Below are positions 50,501-62,716 of a DNA stretch of 64,000 nt, piece by piece; within the stretch, counting starts at the first letter, position 1, and every line of letters starts with the position of its first letter. The position numbers were made by a program, and so were the translations under genes. The DNA comes from Orthonyx spaldingii (taxonomy: Eukaryota; Chordata; Aves; Passeriformes; Orthonychidae): NCBI GenBank assembly GCA_013397795.1, contig VZTJ01003574.1, positions 2,025,834 through 2,089,833 on the forward strand, written 5' to 3'. Below the pieces are notes generated by a model. It had not been told where the DNA came from, searched no databases, and saw only the letters and a list, made by a program, of their open reading frames with translations.

Positions 50501-53500
50501 AGCTAGGGGTGGGAGGAAGGCAATTTTGGGGTATCTGAGGGTTTGTACCCTCCATCTATCCATGACTCAAAGTCCTCAGATCAACTGCATTCAGACAAAC
50601 TGGGAAACTCACACATTTCTGTACTGTAAAAAGAGAAACTGTCCAGGGGAAGTGGACAATTTCTAAGTTTACAGTAGTCTTGCACTACTAAAGAAAAAGT
50701 TTTTTAAGAGGGGTTTTAGACATTCAACATATTGCTTTGCACAATTTTGCTGTAATTTGTGTGTGTTCTCTGTCTCAATGCTTCTCTTCAGGGCTTTTAT
50801 CAAGAAGTGGCTACCCCAATATTAATGCAAATTGAAATGCAGTATCCAGAAAATGCCGTTGAAGGATTAACCAAGAACAATTTCAAGCTGTTGTTCGAAG
50901 GATCTGAAATTATAGTGTCTGGAAAACTTAGCAATGAGCTGGAACTTTTGCCAGTGGAAATTAAAGCTCAGTCAGTAAGTGTTGAGTTTACTAATTGTGT
51001 AACACATCTCTCCCTTCTGTCTTTTGTAGCACAATAGGAGGCTTCAGGAAGTGTTTTGTGTTCAGTATATGTTCTTTACATGTGAGCATTCAGCAGTTTT
51101 CCCACTGTTTGAACTCTCAAATAATTTGCTAAAATTACCCTCTCTTGAATTTGCTACAAAAGGGAAACATTGAAGAATATTCACAAATAAGCAAACAGCA
51201 ATTTTGAGTCTACAAAACCCATAATATTTTGGCCTTTTAAGTACTTTTAGGTTTGTATAGTTACAATGAAGTAGGAAATCTCAATTATTCATCTCAAAAA
51301 TGTTGAAATAGAACAATTTAATTATCTCCTTTTTTCATTGTTTCAAGTCCAGAAATACAAATCTAAAACACATGTTTCTTAGATAGTTTGGAGTTGCCTT
51401 TTCCAATGGGAAAGAACAAAACTGAAGGACAATTGGTACAGAAAGATGTTCTTTAAAGTCTAATAATGTGACTATAAACAAAGTCTGAAGCTGTTCTTTT
51501 GATGGTCAGTTTTCTCCCACTTCAGCACACGAGTAACTTGACTCTTAAGGAAGAAGCAAATGTCAATGAGAAGGAACAAGTATTCCAAAATCAAAGATAC
51601 ATCTTTGGGAATTTCATAGAGAGACTGTGGGCTTACTTAACCATTCAGCAACTTCTGGAAAAAGCGTAAGGGATTTTAATGCTTCACATAACAAACTTCT
51701 AACTCCTCAAAACACAAACTCCTTATTCACAAATTATATGATCAGAAAACACAAAGAAACAGAAATATTTCTCCTGACAGTATCAAAAAAGTAAGATACT
51801 GGAAGAATGCTATGTTACTGTATGATTAATATGAAGTGCCTTTCAGTTTGTGATAGCATACAACATTCAATTTCATATATATGTGAAAATAGAATGTAAA
51901 ACATTCTTCATAACATTACTGTGGAATAGATTTCGTGTATGGATTGTGTTGAGCTGTTCTTGCACATCCAGAAATATTGTCTGTAGATAAGAAAATAGCA
52001 ATAGCTAGGGAATAGAACAATATCTCTGTCCATAAGATACTTCATAGATCATGTATCTATTATATTTATGTATTTAAACAATACATAGGCTTCAGTGTTG
52101 CAAAGAATTAAGCATTTCCATAATTTCAGGCACATGAACAGCTGAGTTATCCCCATAAGACTGCTGACCCTTCAATACTATAAAATATCTATGAAAACAT
52201 AGCTAATGTGTAAAGGAATCTGAAGGTGACTTGTTCGTAGTCTCTACATGTTATTTCTTCACCATTAACACAGACTTTAGTATTTCAGCCCAAGAAGAGG
52301 ACCAGAAGGCCCTGGAGGCCCAAGCGTTGGATCTGTCCCTGCGGTACAGCTTTGTCACACCCCTCACTTCCATGGTGGTCACCAAACCCTCTGACCAGCA
52401 GCAGGAGGAGCTGGCAAACAAACCCACCGAGGCTGGTAAATACAGCCCCCTGGAACACTCTGCTCTTCCTGATTCATCGTTGTTGACTTCCACTCAGCTC
52501 CATTTGATAGTGATCTAACAAGGCAAATCTGAGGCAGGAGTTCAGGGATTGGCTTCCCCTCAAAATAAAACACACAGGATTTTTTGGAAAGGTGAAGTGA
52601 TGAAACAGGCACTACTATTGAAATTGAAAAACAGTTTATTTAAATATTAACCAGAGGTAGTCTAATAGTTGTTACTATTACATTCCTGACAATGCATAGG
52701 GGTTCCATGCTTTTCTCTGTAGCATTTAAGTGGAAAAATGAATGCAAGGAGGAAAGCCTGACCTCAGTCAGAGTTTTGCAAGTGCTCTGTATACCCATCC
52801 TTTAACACAAAAAACTCATCACCTGAAGCCCTTGTCCCAGTTTGCTGGGTTACGTTTCTGAAGTAATTCAGTGTTTACTGTATGACACTGATCTGTCCCT
52901 CCTTCTCTTGACAGATAATGAGAAGCCCAGCAGTCTTCCAGCAGGAGGTAAATGTTTTCTTCTTTTCCAGTAGCATATTTCCATAGTCTCTAATAAAAAA
53001 AACCCAAAAAAACCCCCAAAAAAACCCCAAAACCAACCAAACAAAAGAGTTCATGGTGGTTGTTCTATAGAGGGAAGTATCTGAGAATTGAAAAAATGTG
53101 TGAAATAGATTGTAAGCAATGCCTGCCACAGTCTGTGCAGGTTTTGGGTGGATAACAGGGTCAAAGGGGAAAAATCTTCCTTTCAGAAAGTCTCAAAGGT
53201 CAAAATTATCTGTGCTCTTCAGGAAAAGTAGTTCTTCAAGTCAATGGTGTTAATGATGTTTTCTGCTTCTTCTTATCACATGTGAAGCATCTTTCAAGAA
53301 ATTCCGCTCAAGAATGCCTTCTGAGGATGATTTAGGTATTTTTTTCCTCTCTGGACACAGCATTTATTTGAATAATAATTTTATTGGTGAAGAACTTTGG
53401 TTTTGCTCTAGTTATTTCACAGAAATGTATTGAGGGAATCACAATGCTGCCCTGTTTTTGGAGGTTGCCTCTTTCAAAGTGGTGCTGGGGAGTTTAATAG

Positions 53501-56500
53501 CAGAAAACTCCCTGACCAGCAACCCTCCTTGTAAGGTATGTTATGCAATCATGAGTAAAACACAGATGCTCTCTTTTCTTTCTCCAGGTGCTCCCAGAGC
53601 GAAGAGTGGGTCACCTCCTGGTAAGTGCCCCTCCTCTGTTTCTATTCAGAATAATCCTATGAAGTTCATTTCATATGTAGGGTCATACCCATCTTACTTT
53701 AATAAATACATTTTGATTGGAGATGCCCACTTGATACACAATTTAATATTTATTATATGTATTTCAGTCCACAGATATTTTATAATGAACCATAAACTTC
53801 TGAAAAAAATCCTGGTCCCATTTCAGAAATAAAAAAATATTATACCTCCTGAAAATATATGTGAAAGATTTGGAAAAGTATATGTTAGTACGCTGAAAGA
53901 AATGAATGTAAAAACAAAACAATTTACCAGTCCTGGGGTATCCAGAAAATGCAGTGGGCAACAAGCAGGACAGATTCCCTGTTTCAAAGGGAGGGGAGGG
54001 AGGTGCAAGGCATAAACCCAAAGCAACGAAACATTGGGAAAATCCCTCTCTTTCAGGTCGAAGGCGCTCTGAGCTCCACTCTGGCAGCAACAGGAAGATG
54101 TCTCCAACAGGTAACTGCTGTCAGTGGGGTGAGAGGAGCTGGGCTGGGTGTGCTGCGTTCAACTCTGCACAGTGACCCTTGAAAACACAGCTCTAAACCC
54201 TCCACAGCTCCAGCTGGGCATGGCCCCACGGCATCATCCATCCTGAGAGAAACAGGCACTTGTGCTTTTTCCCCCATTGGGACATCTTGTCTTAGGCAAC
54301 TCTTTCTGTATTAGTGAAGAGCTCTGCTAAAAAGGCTTCTGTCCAGCATTTGTTCTGGTTAATCAGCTGATGTAGAGAAAAATGTTTCATTAAACTCTTC
54401 TTACTAATTTTAAGTATTTCAGTTTCCAGGATGAGTTTCCTAAGAGCACAACCTGTTGGTAGGTGATACACATCCTATTCCCATTTCAATTGTTAATGTA
54501 ACTGCAATGTACACTTTTTCATGCAACAATGCTTTTTCTGACTGCATCAACTCTATGAAAATCTTTTACCTCTTCTTGCAAACCTTGGCTAGTTCTTTCC
54601 ATTTAAGTAGAAAATATTCCTGCATTCCATGAGAAAACCTCTCTGGCTCGAGGATACAAGAAATTCAGTACAACAGATCTTCAGCCTAAGCTTTTTTAAG
54701 GGCTCATTGTCCTTAGTAAACTCTATATTTAAAAATCTATTGGTTTCATTCATATCAAGGTGCTGTGTCTGGGTGTGCTTTTCAACAATTATTACTGTGT
54801 TTTTAACCATTCTATCCTATAAAAACTGTAACTGATGTTTTAGGTATCAATTTATAAATTATTTTTGCTGTGCTAGGGCTAGATCTATCCAGGGCTAGAT
54901 TTCTTTTGTTGCTGATATTGTTCTTCTGTCTTTTCAGCCAATGAACATCCACCACTTGTCTTGAACTTACCCAGACAAAATGAAAGAGTCTGCTTAAATA
55001 TTGATGAAAGGGCACGAAACTCTGTCCAGCTGCTGTCAGATCCAGAGCAAGGTGAGTGAGCCACGTTACCCCTGATACCAAGACAAGGAGAGTCACTGGG
55101 TCTGTGAGTGCAGCTGGTGTTTTTGGGAATAACCCCCTCTCAGGACGAGCCATCTCACACCTGCTGCCTTGCACTGACCAGAGAGGCTGTGGTAAATTCT
55201 GCCTTTCTCTTAGCCAATATTAATGGTGCAACATCTTGGGGCCTTCTCACAGCTCTGGTTGAGGGTCACCTCCTCCTCCTGGTGTCACATCCTCGGTCCT
55301 TTGGGTTTTCTCCTACCCAGCCCTTGGGACTTTGGAGGGTGCAGTGACCTGGTGGTCCCTGTGTGCCAACAGGAAGGTGCATGCTCTGGATGCACAGCAG
55401 CTTTTCCATGGTCCTGTACTCGAGGAGCCATGGCCTGGCAAATGGCTCTGATTATGGAAGAGGCACCTCTATGCAGGAGGGGGAAGTATGGGGTTAAACA
55501 GGCTCTTGTGACCTCACCACAGTCTTGGGGCATGTGGAGCTGAAATCCAGGGTGCTGTGCCCCACAAAAGTAGATTTGAGACCCCGAAGTTGTTTCAGAA
55601 ACAAAACTAAAGCAGGTTTATCAAGATCACTTATACCTTAAGAGAAGAATCACCTGACAAATTTGTATTAAAGGACTCACCGTGACAGGGAAACTTGGAG
55701 ATGGAATAAATCACTTTGTGCAGTTTGATGTTAACTATGAGAATCCCCCTGTGCAAATCCGTGTCTCCACTCTCACGATCCTTGTAAGCCACGATAGCAA
55801 GAGCACTCAGCTGTCATGGACAAAGGCAGCCTCCTCCACCTTCCAGGGGTAAGAAACATCTTCCCTGTCCTTTCCTAAACTTGAAAATGTGTCAGATCTT
55901 TGTTCGTTCAGGCCTCCACTTTCCCATTTACCCGAAGTAAGTGATTCCAAATGTCCTTATCCAGTGAGTATTTCAGTGTGAGTAGCAGCAGGGTTTCTTC
56001 ATAATCCCCCATTTCAAATACAGAGAACAAAATAGGTTTGATTTTAACTCTCCCTGCCTGTGTAAAGAGAACCAGAACAACTGCACCACCAGCCTGCTGT
56101 TTGTGTATTTATGTTCCAAAGGAAAGGAGCCACAGCCATGCAGAGCAGCCCTGGTGCCACCAGCAGGCATTTTGTGTTCCTCCAGGGCAGAGCGAGTGCT
56201 GCCAAGTGATGGCTTTGACGTTTACTGTCCCTTTTATACAGCACTTGGCTCCACACAGGCTGGGGTTTTCTTTCTCCTCAGTCTGAGCAATAACTCCCAT
56301 CTGGGTGGCTGACATTTTTTATGGGCAGGCATAAAGTGTTGGAATAGCTGTCTGTAACTAAATGCCCACTGTAGGAGAAGGAATACTTTAAAAGTAGATT
56401 TTATTTGTTAATTAGAGCAGGATCCTTCACTACCACAAGGAAGAGCTGAGTGTAGCTGGGTCCCCCAGCCTTTTTATATTGCTGGAATAATTCTCCACAA

Positions 56501-58792
56501 GGTTCCAGTGCTGGCCTGGGGCAGACAGGACACACATTGCTGCTCCCCACACACAGTTCTAGACAATAACAAGTCCTACAACAACTGCTTTCAATTATTG
56601 TTGTAATCCAAACAGAGCCAAGAACTTGCTGGATTTATGTCCCAGTATAATTTTCCAAGCAGAATGATCCTCCTGCTTCAATCCAGCACCCGAGCCCTTG
56701 CACTAGCACTCAGGGGAGGCTTTGTCAAACCTGTCTGCAGGGAGCAAAATGACAGAGACATTTGTGTTCTGCAAGCCCACCTGGGATCACAATAACATTA
56801 ATGGATCAGAAGAAAGGCAAGGTTTGAAAAAACTTGTGAAATATCCAAGAAAAAGTATTTGACTTATTCATAAAACAGATTGAATTATTTTCTCAGTCTA
56901 ACTTTTTTCTCATTAAAACTGTGAGAAAATTACTTTTTTCCATCCAGGCAGTTCTTGTCATTATGGATAATAAGGTGTATTCATCAGCAAAAAATTCTCC
57001 CCTGGTATATTTGCAAGACCTGTTGTGCAGCACAGAGAGAAAAGATATTCTATTCAATATTTTCTAGCTTGGAAATAACTACAAACAGGTCAGGGAAAAT
57101 GCCATTGTAAAGATATAAAAGGCAAAAATGAAATTATTTTGATTAACTAATATCACTTAGTTAAATACATATTATTTCTTCTCATTCTGCTTGGAAATAA
57201 TTTAATAATTTCCTTCCTAGGCTGAGAGTGTCGGTTGAAAAGGAAAGGAGCGTTACAGCATCACTGCCTAATACGGTCACAGTGAAAATTTCCTTGCTCA
57301 GGTTTCCAGATGATTTCCTTGGGCTCTATTTCCTGAACACCGACCATTTCTCGGACAAAGTCAGTGGAGTTCTGGGTGTGTATCACTGTGGATGTGTGCA
57401 GCAAAGAATGAGCTTGTAACTCAGCTCCTGAAATGAGGGTGTGGTCGTGGGGTTGTTTCAGGGAGTTCTTGAGAAACTTTGCCTTTAGTTTATTCTTTTT
57501 GGACATTTAACTTGTACTGCCAACCCCAAAGAGGGGAGAACTCACCCTGGAAACACAACACACATAACACTTTTCCACTCACCAGTGGCACAACCCTAAG
57601 TAGCCCATTATGGGTTTAGAAGCTGTTAAAATAAGACACAAATAATAGTTGGGCCTAACCTCAAGAGCTGTGGAATGATATGATTAATGCAGAAAATTCA
57701 TTTGATGTCAAATAATAGACTATAAATAATGGACATAAAATTGTAAACAATCATGGTTAGAAAATGAAAGTCAGCTGGTCCTGAACGTCTCGGCTCCAAA
57801 AATCCTGGTGGGACCTAAGCTGAAGTTGTTTTGGAAACTTTGCAAATGGAGAGGCTGCATATTCCAAAAACCACAAGAAAGAAATAATTGTGAAAATCCA
57901 TCAGAGCAAGGTTGAACCTTCCTGTGGAGAGTGTTAGGGGTAACAGGAGATCAGAGCTGAAACAAAGGAATTTTCTAAACTTACTAATGGAGCAACCCAA
58001 TGTGGTCTTTGGTTTGTTTTCTGAGATGAAGAGCTGCTCTCCTGGTATTAGAGCTGCCATTTGGGTTAAACAAACAGCAACACCCAGCTGGTTTGTATTT
58101 TTAAATCATTTGTGTGTCTGTTGCTTAGGTCAATTTTATTCAAAAGCACAATCTGGGAGTAACTCCAACAACGATCAGAGAGTTATGGAAAGACCCCTGA
58201 GAGTGTCTGGATCTGAGCACAAAGTTTCCAGGTAACAGACAAAGGGCATGTGTGTACTGTGAGAGGTATTTTATCAGCAAATACCAAAGATCAAAAGAAA
58301 TGAAACTGAGGGAGTGTTTGTAAGAACACACCTCTTTGGTGTAAATAATTTACACTTTAATTTTTCCCTAAGAGCCTGAATTTGATGTTTAAGTGATGCT
58401 ACATGGCTCAAGGCTCCTATTTCGTTGAGGGGAAATAATTATACCCTGGGGGTACAGCTTGCATCATTTTCCTGGACAGGGGAAGGTGTTTGCTCACTTG
58501 GATTTACCATGAGAAAAATTTTCTATCCTTCAGTTGCTTTTAGCACAGGTCTGTGATGGGGAAGAAATGCTGTGAGTGTGCAGGTCCTGGGAGTGTTGAG
58601 GTGGAGCTCTGTCCACACAGGCCTCTGACTCCTGGTGCCATCTGCACATCAGGGCACTTCTGGCCCTGCCCCGTGATTGTGTTACCACAGTTTCTCTTGT
58701 TTTGATTTCATTTCAGGTTGTACAAGAAAGATTACAGGCTTGAGTCAGCTAGTGATCCTGTTTCCTGCTGGTCAATAAATCTAATTCCCTAG
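41430..58792 (+). CDS. ITIH4: ITIH4, inter-alpha-trypsin inhibitor heavy chain 4, complete
   Basis: Coding exons: 41430-41504, 43798-43958, 44368-44472, 45367-45529, 45618-45728, 45813-45941, 46812-46928, 47511-47679, 48635-48751, 50204-50385, 50792-50974, 51526-51665, 52281-52435, 52915-52947, 53288-53335, 53588-53620, 54057-54110, 54423-54458, 54938-55051, 55674-55848, 57221-57375, 58129-58231, 58717-58792. Every junction is GT-AG and phase-compatible; the sum is 2634 nt, 877 residues plus stop (human 930). Order of domains: signal peptide, VIT (about 27-155), VWA (about 268-450), a linker, a basic low-complexity stretch (603-670) and a C-terminal ITI heavy chain domain. Diagnostic strings are EELLKRQLGKYELL, FDVSYKFLEKMALSNGG, RLWAYLTIQQLLE and LLSDPEQG, all ITIH4-like. 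There is no DPHF motif, the chondroitin-sulfate attachment site of ITIH1-3, as expected for ITIH4. The family is secreted by liver as an acute-phase plasma protein and protease inhibitor. Extra small symmetric exons could have been missed. Confidence 0.95.
41505..43797 (+). other. ITIH4: ITIH4 intron 1 (2.3 kb)
   Basis: Non-coding between gtattt and ttttccag. GC content is high from about 42080 to 42860 and makes overlapping ORFs in most frames on both strands, none of which resembles a protein family. No repeat was identified. Confidence 0.75.
43798..45941 (+). CDS. ITIH4: ITIH4 exons 2-6, VIT domain and linker
   Basis: Residues 26-248. The VIT fold is marked by VTSRYAHTVITSRIVNRAN, the TFEVELPKTAFITNFSM strand pair and YPGIIKEKAAAQSEYD. 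Exon 4 carries VTFELTYEELLKRQLGKYE and exon 5 IFEPQGIQFLETDSTFM, both close to human ITIH4. Potential N-glycosylation sequons are NES and NFS in exon 2 and NET in exon 5. A cysteine at residue 37 (VDCKVTS) has no counterpart in human ITIH4, although ITIH1 has the VNCKVTS form. Intron 3 (44473-45366) holds a SINE and a CR1 fragment. Confidence 0.93.
44729..44880 (-). mobile_element. tRNA-Ile-derived SINE (TguSINE1 type), minus orientation
   Basis: On the minus strand the element starts with a tRNA-like head. It has an A-box-like tagctcaattgttcagagc (plus 44859-44877), an anticodon loop ctaataa with anticodon AAT (plus 44845-44851), and a B box ggttcaatccc (plus 44821-44831). A CR1-like tail follows (ggacttgatgatccttgtgg) and ends with attctatga. 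This combination of tRNA-Ile head and CR1 tail is the described TguSINE1 organisation of songbirds. The tRNA part is degenerate, so it is not a tRNA gene. Confidence 0.85.
44885..44990 (-). mobile_element. CR1 3' fragment, minus orientation
   Basis: Immediately beyond the SINE the plus strand reads gggaccttaaagatcatcca, gttccaaccccctgccatag, gcagggacacc and ctccatccagcctggctgcc. This is the reverse complement of a CR1 3' part, without its extreme end. The SINE probably inserted into or beside it. Confidence 0.85.
46812..50385 (+). CDS. ITIH4: ITIH4 exons 7-10, von Willebrand A domain
   Basis: Residues 249-443. The metal-ion-dependent adhesion site is complete: DRSGS (Asp275, Ser277, Ser279), Thr345 in GGTDINGAL, and Asp377 in LLTDGQP. 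The domain therefore should bind a divalent cation. Exon 10 ends ARRIYEDADAALQLQ. Introns 8 (47680-48634) and 9 (48752-50203) are about 1.0 and 1.5 kb and contain nothing recognisable. Confidence 0.94.
50792..52435 (+). CDS. ITIH4: ITIH4 exons 11-13, post-VWA region
   Basis: Residues 444-602, including GFYQEVATP, FKLLFEGSEIIVSGKL, ERLWAYLTIQQLLEKA and LSLRYSFVTPLTSMVVTKP, a well conserved ITI heavy chain segment. A sequon (NLT) lies in exon 12. The exon 13 start is set by frame: the acceptor tttag at 52280 gives Ala-Ile-Ser-Ala after the GC end of exon 12. The alternative cacag 7 bp upstream would put TAG in frame. Confidence 0.92.
52915..54458 (+). CDS. ITIH4: ITIH4 exons 14-18, run of small symmetric exons
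   Basis: Five exons of 33, 48, 33, 54 and 36 nt, all phase 1-1, encode residues 603-670. The peptide is basic and rich in Ser, Pro and Arg/Lys: SFKKFRSRMPSEDDL, GAPRAKSGSPP, GRRRSELHSGSNRKMSP and SRMSFLRAQPV. The last aligns with the human stretch containing SRMNFRPG, next to the plasma kallikrein cleavage region. This is the variable linker of ITIH4. Each exon could be skipped without a frameshift. Exon 15 has the weakest acceptor (acatgtgaag). Confidence 0.8.
52996..53046. repeat. A/C tract of AAAACCC-like units
   Basis: About 50 bp of alternating A runs (7-8) and C runs (ccc, ccccc, cccc), ending ccaaccaaac, begins 48 bp after the exon 14 donor of ITIH4. The minus strand has three G runs of 3-5 separated by T runs, followed by GG pairs. 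Confidence 0.8.
54938..58792 (+). CDS. ITIH4: ITIH4 exons 19-23, C-terminal ITI heavy chain domain
   Basis: Residues 671-877. Exon 19 has RVCLNIDERARNSVQLLSDP, matching human LCVDP and LLSDPEQG. Exon 20 begins GLTVTGKLG, exon 21 ends FSDKVSGVLG, exon 22 starts GQFYSKAQ, and exon 23 ends SCWSINLIP, comparable with the human CWSVEL end. The two cysteines (RVC in exon 19, SCW in exon 23) are conserved in human and probably pair. Intron 20 (55849-57220, 1.4 kb) has no recognised element. Confidence 0.92.
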
Positions 58793-59030
58793 AAAAAAAA
58801 ATCTGTGAAGAAAACTATGCAAATGAAGCTCTTTCAAGTATTTTTGATACTTCCATCAAGAAAACCACACAGTTAAAGCCTTGCTGTTACTCTATATATA
58901 AATGTGACAAACATTTTACCTTGAAATAATTGTACTTTCAAGATATGACTGTGCTTGCTTGTTTGCTATTCGAAAATTGTTTCTAATCTGCAATGTGGTT
59001 TTGTTGTTGAAGATTTATGTGAATGAACTA

Positions 59031-59036
59031 AATAAA
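59031..59036 (+). terminator. ITIH4: Poly(A) signal AATAAA, ITIH4
   Basis: A canonical hexamer 238 bp after the ITIH4 stop codon. The 3' UTR before it (58793-59030) is AT-rich and has no ORF of note. Confidence 0.8.
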
Positions 59037-59059
59037 ATTGACATTATCAGCTCACAGTT

Positions 59060-62000
59060 TGATATGGGCACATGGACTTAGATTCCCAAATAAAAATCAG
59101 TAGTGGCATCATCCAAGCCAACAAATGCATCATGCAAAGAGTAATAGGTTTCTAAAACTTTATCAGTTATAAATGGTGGTGTTCTTGAACCATGTGTTTT
59201 GTGAAAACATCATGAAGTTTGAGGCAGTATTATTTTACCTGTCCCTCATTTTCTGTTTTATTGATGTATCAGGGTTCTCTTGGAGGTTGTTCTGTGAGCC
59301 CATTCAAAGCTCATGAAATCAGCAGTGAACAGGGCTGTGCGTGGGGACAGCAAACCCACACCAGCTCTGGGTCAGTTCATTGTTGCAAAAATCTCTGAGA
59401 CTCCCTTTTGAAAACATCTGCAGAACAGCCACTGACAGGTTGCAAAACCTCTGACTGGTTGCAAAAGACAGCATTTCAACCCCACAAGTTAGCAGCTTTT
59501 TTTGGCACCATTTCATACAGCATTTTCCAAACACTGGAAGATGTTCTACAAATAATGAACAGCTCAAACCCAGCTTGCTGTGCACGGAGGTAACACTGCA
59601 GAGTAAACACACACACAGAAACCTCTGCCCATGGAATCCAAGCAGTAGTTTCACTCTTCTGCTTTTTGTAAGCTTTAATTCCAGAATGATTTGGTTTTAG
59701 AATTTCAGTTCCTTTGTATCCTTGAACCCGTAAATATGCCAGCATTGTAGGCAGTTTAACAGAAGTTGCTTTCTATCCTGCCAATAACATGTAACTGGAA
59801 AAACCTTATTATTTTAGAGCAACGTACTAAAAGAGAAACAATTTCTTGCCAAAGTCAATAAGCTAAAACAAACTGTGTAATTAGAAGCCTGTTTTTAAAA
59901 AGAACTGTGCAGACATGATGCCAAGCTATGTTTGTGTGAATTGCTTGTACTTTCAAGGTGTTGATTTTACTGGACAAATTACTTGACAAACAATGTGGAA
60001 TTTGGAAACTGGAAGCACCAGATTGCTCGCTTCACTGCACTAAAAACAGGCTTCCCAATCTGATTGTTTCCATTATAGATGAACTTGGGAGGTGAATCAC
60101 AAGCTGTTGATCCTGGGTTATATCAGCAGACTTACTGCCAATTAAACATTCCCTGCTTTCAGTTATAGGGTGTCTACACATCCCCTCCTGCCCTGCTGCC
60201 AGCTGCAGGGACAGAAACAGTGCTGATCAGGGAGCTGTGGCTCATGGCTGGGGCAGCTTTCACCCAGGACCCTCTGCTTTAAGTGAGGCTCAGGTGCAGC
60301 CAGGCTTGAGAGTTGCACTCAGGCTGCAGTGCCTGAGCTTCCCCAGGCAGCTGCTGCCCTGCTAAGGCTGTTCTCCCTTGCTGCAAAGAAGCTCTGGGCC
60401 AGGGAATTTATTAAGGTATGATAGAAACTCCTCACATTGTTTCAAGATTTCATCTGACTGTGAACAGACAAGTTGTGCTGACAGAGATTTCTGTGCTTTC
60501 TGCAGCAGCCTGAAGTCGTTGGTGTGCCTGGCTACTACAGCTCCCAAATCTGTGCAGTGCTGCTTTCCCCCTGCACGTGTGCTTTCCATTCTGTAAGCAG
60601 GTGCCATTCCACTCTTCTTCACTTGAATTGTGTCTTAGTTCGTTGTTTAGTGCCTCCCCTCCTGTGCTTTCCAATCCCTAAAGTGAGTTCTGGTGCATTT
60701 CTGATTTCCTATGTTCCCTTCCTTTGCTCAGAAGATGAAGGCAGATGCAGGAATGAATATCTGGCATGCTGTAATTTATCATTCCAATGCAAAATAGTGT
60801 CAGTGTATATGTAACAGACCTATAGATACCTCACAGGATACATCCCCACGCTTCTTTTTGCTCCTCCTGCTGATGGCTACAGTGTTGGTTAAATGTTTTA
60901 TCTAACTGTGAGCATCTGTCTGCTGCTTCTCCCTGCCCTCCCTGTTACTTTTACCTACCTTTGCTGTTATCTCCTACCTTGCAGGAATCTCTGAGTGCTC
61001 ATTGAACAGGAGTCATGCAAAAGCAGACCAGAGCCCCTGGAAGCAACTCGTGGCTCCCAATTCAGTCACAGACAAGACTCCTGCCAGCTCCAGAGATTTG
61101 CCTCATCTCCATAAACCAAACAGGAAAGTTCTGGCTGGCCCAGGATTGCCTTGTGCCCAACCTCTGCCAGCCAGGTAGGCCAAGGGCTGCTGCCCACCGC
61201 TCTGGTTTATTGTTAATGGAGTGAGGGAGCAGGGGACCAGCCCCCATGGGCAGTGCCACAGCTCCTGTCTCAGGATCCAAAATGGATCATTGCTTTATTT
61301 CATTCTATTCCATCTAATTCATTCTCTTAGAATAAAAATTTAGAACCATGGAAACTTAACTTACTAGTTCCAATGTTCTGGTCGTCTCTCACCCCTTCTT
61401 GTTGCTCTCCCTGCCTTCCTTGTTTTCCAGTCACTTATTACCTTCTGTAGAAAATACTGTTTTCTTTCACCATTTTTGTCTGGATTTAGCAGGCAAAGAT
61501 CTGCAGCCACTGTAACACCCTCTCACCTCACTTATTTTTTTTTTGTACAGAACTGCTGCTTTCAGTAAACGATTTTGCTCCTCAAAAAGACCTGTAGCTC
61601 CCATAAATTTAACAGTAAGTATCTTTTTCCTCAACTTTTTTCCTCTGATATTTTCTCTTGCATTTTTGTTCACCTCTACCCTTGTTCTTTCAATTTAACC
61701 CATCACATCTTATATCATCTGTTTCTCCCACTACACTCCTCTTTTCTCTGTGTGTCTGTATTCTAGTTTTCCATGCAATGACTTTCCTTGTCCTACTGCT
61801 CTTGGGGAATTTTCTGCTTTTGCCACAACTGCCTTTTTGTGGCTCATTTGATTAAAAGAAATATTGAAGTAAATAAGAAGTAGGGGGGGAGAGGACATGT
61901 TTTTGGTTGGTTGGGTTTTTTGCTTTAGAAGAAAGAGCTTGCAATTTCTTGCAGTAAAAAATGAATATATCAATAAATAGGGCACTTGCCCTGAATGTGT

Positions 62001-62400
62001 TCATAAATTCTTTTATGGGAACAGAAGGAAGGGTCTTACTCAAGAAAGATCCAGTTCAAAAGAGCTATCATTACTTAAATGTGAGTGCTGCTTGCAACTG
62101 TGGTATTTCATTAATTGTAAAGATTCAGGTATTCAAAAGTTAAGTTCAAATTAAAATGCTAAAATACAGAAGTCCTGGATGCCAACAGCCACCTCCTGTG
62201 CTGGCAGCAGCCCTCAGCACTGCACAGTCAAGAGGTTGGGTGGTTCCAAGTACCACAGAATTATCCCAAAATCTGGGCTGGGCTGTCAGATGTCTTCTTG
62301 TACTCAATTTCAAAATGCATCTGGCACCCTTGGCTTTGTGAAACTGGAATGAGAACATTGAGCTGTTGGAATAACAGAAGCAAGCACTGAGTACTGATGA
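59060..62400. other. Intergenic between convergent ITIH4 and ITIH3
   Basis: About 3.3 kb separate the two 3' ends. Only short ORFs without family resemblance are present. I see no repeat, RNA gene or CpG island, and the region reads as ordinary spacer. Confidence 0.7.
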
Positions 62401-62716
62401 TTTCATTTAATCACTCTTGATGCTCAATTATTGGTTAAAAATTGGGTAGAGGGTTTCTGTTATGTTTATCAAAGTAACATTTTAAGTCAGAATTTTAAAC
62501 CCAATAAAGAGGACATTTCAGAGGATGAGGGATCTTGCACTTCAGATTGGATCAAACACACAGTAAAACCCTCTATTAGAATCCATCATCCACCAAGGAC
62601 CATTGCCCTTGCTAAACATGGTATGCTTATATACTTCTAATAGTTCTTATATGTTGAAAATACTGTGCTTTCAGACAAAACTGTCTGCCTGTGAATTTGG
62701 AGGAAGATGTAGTCGT

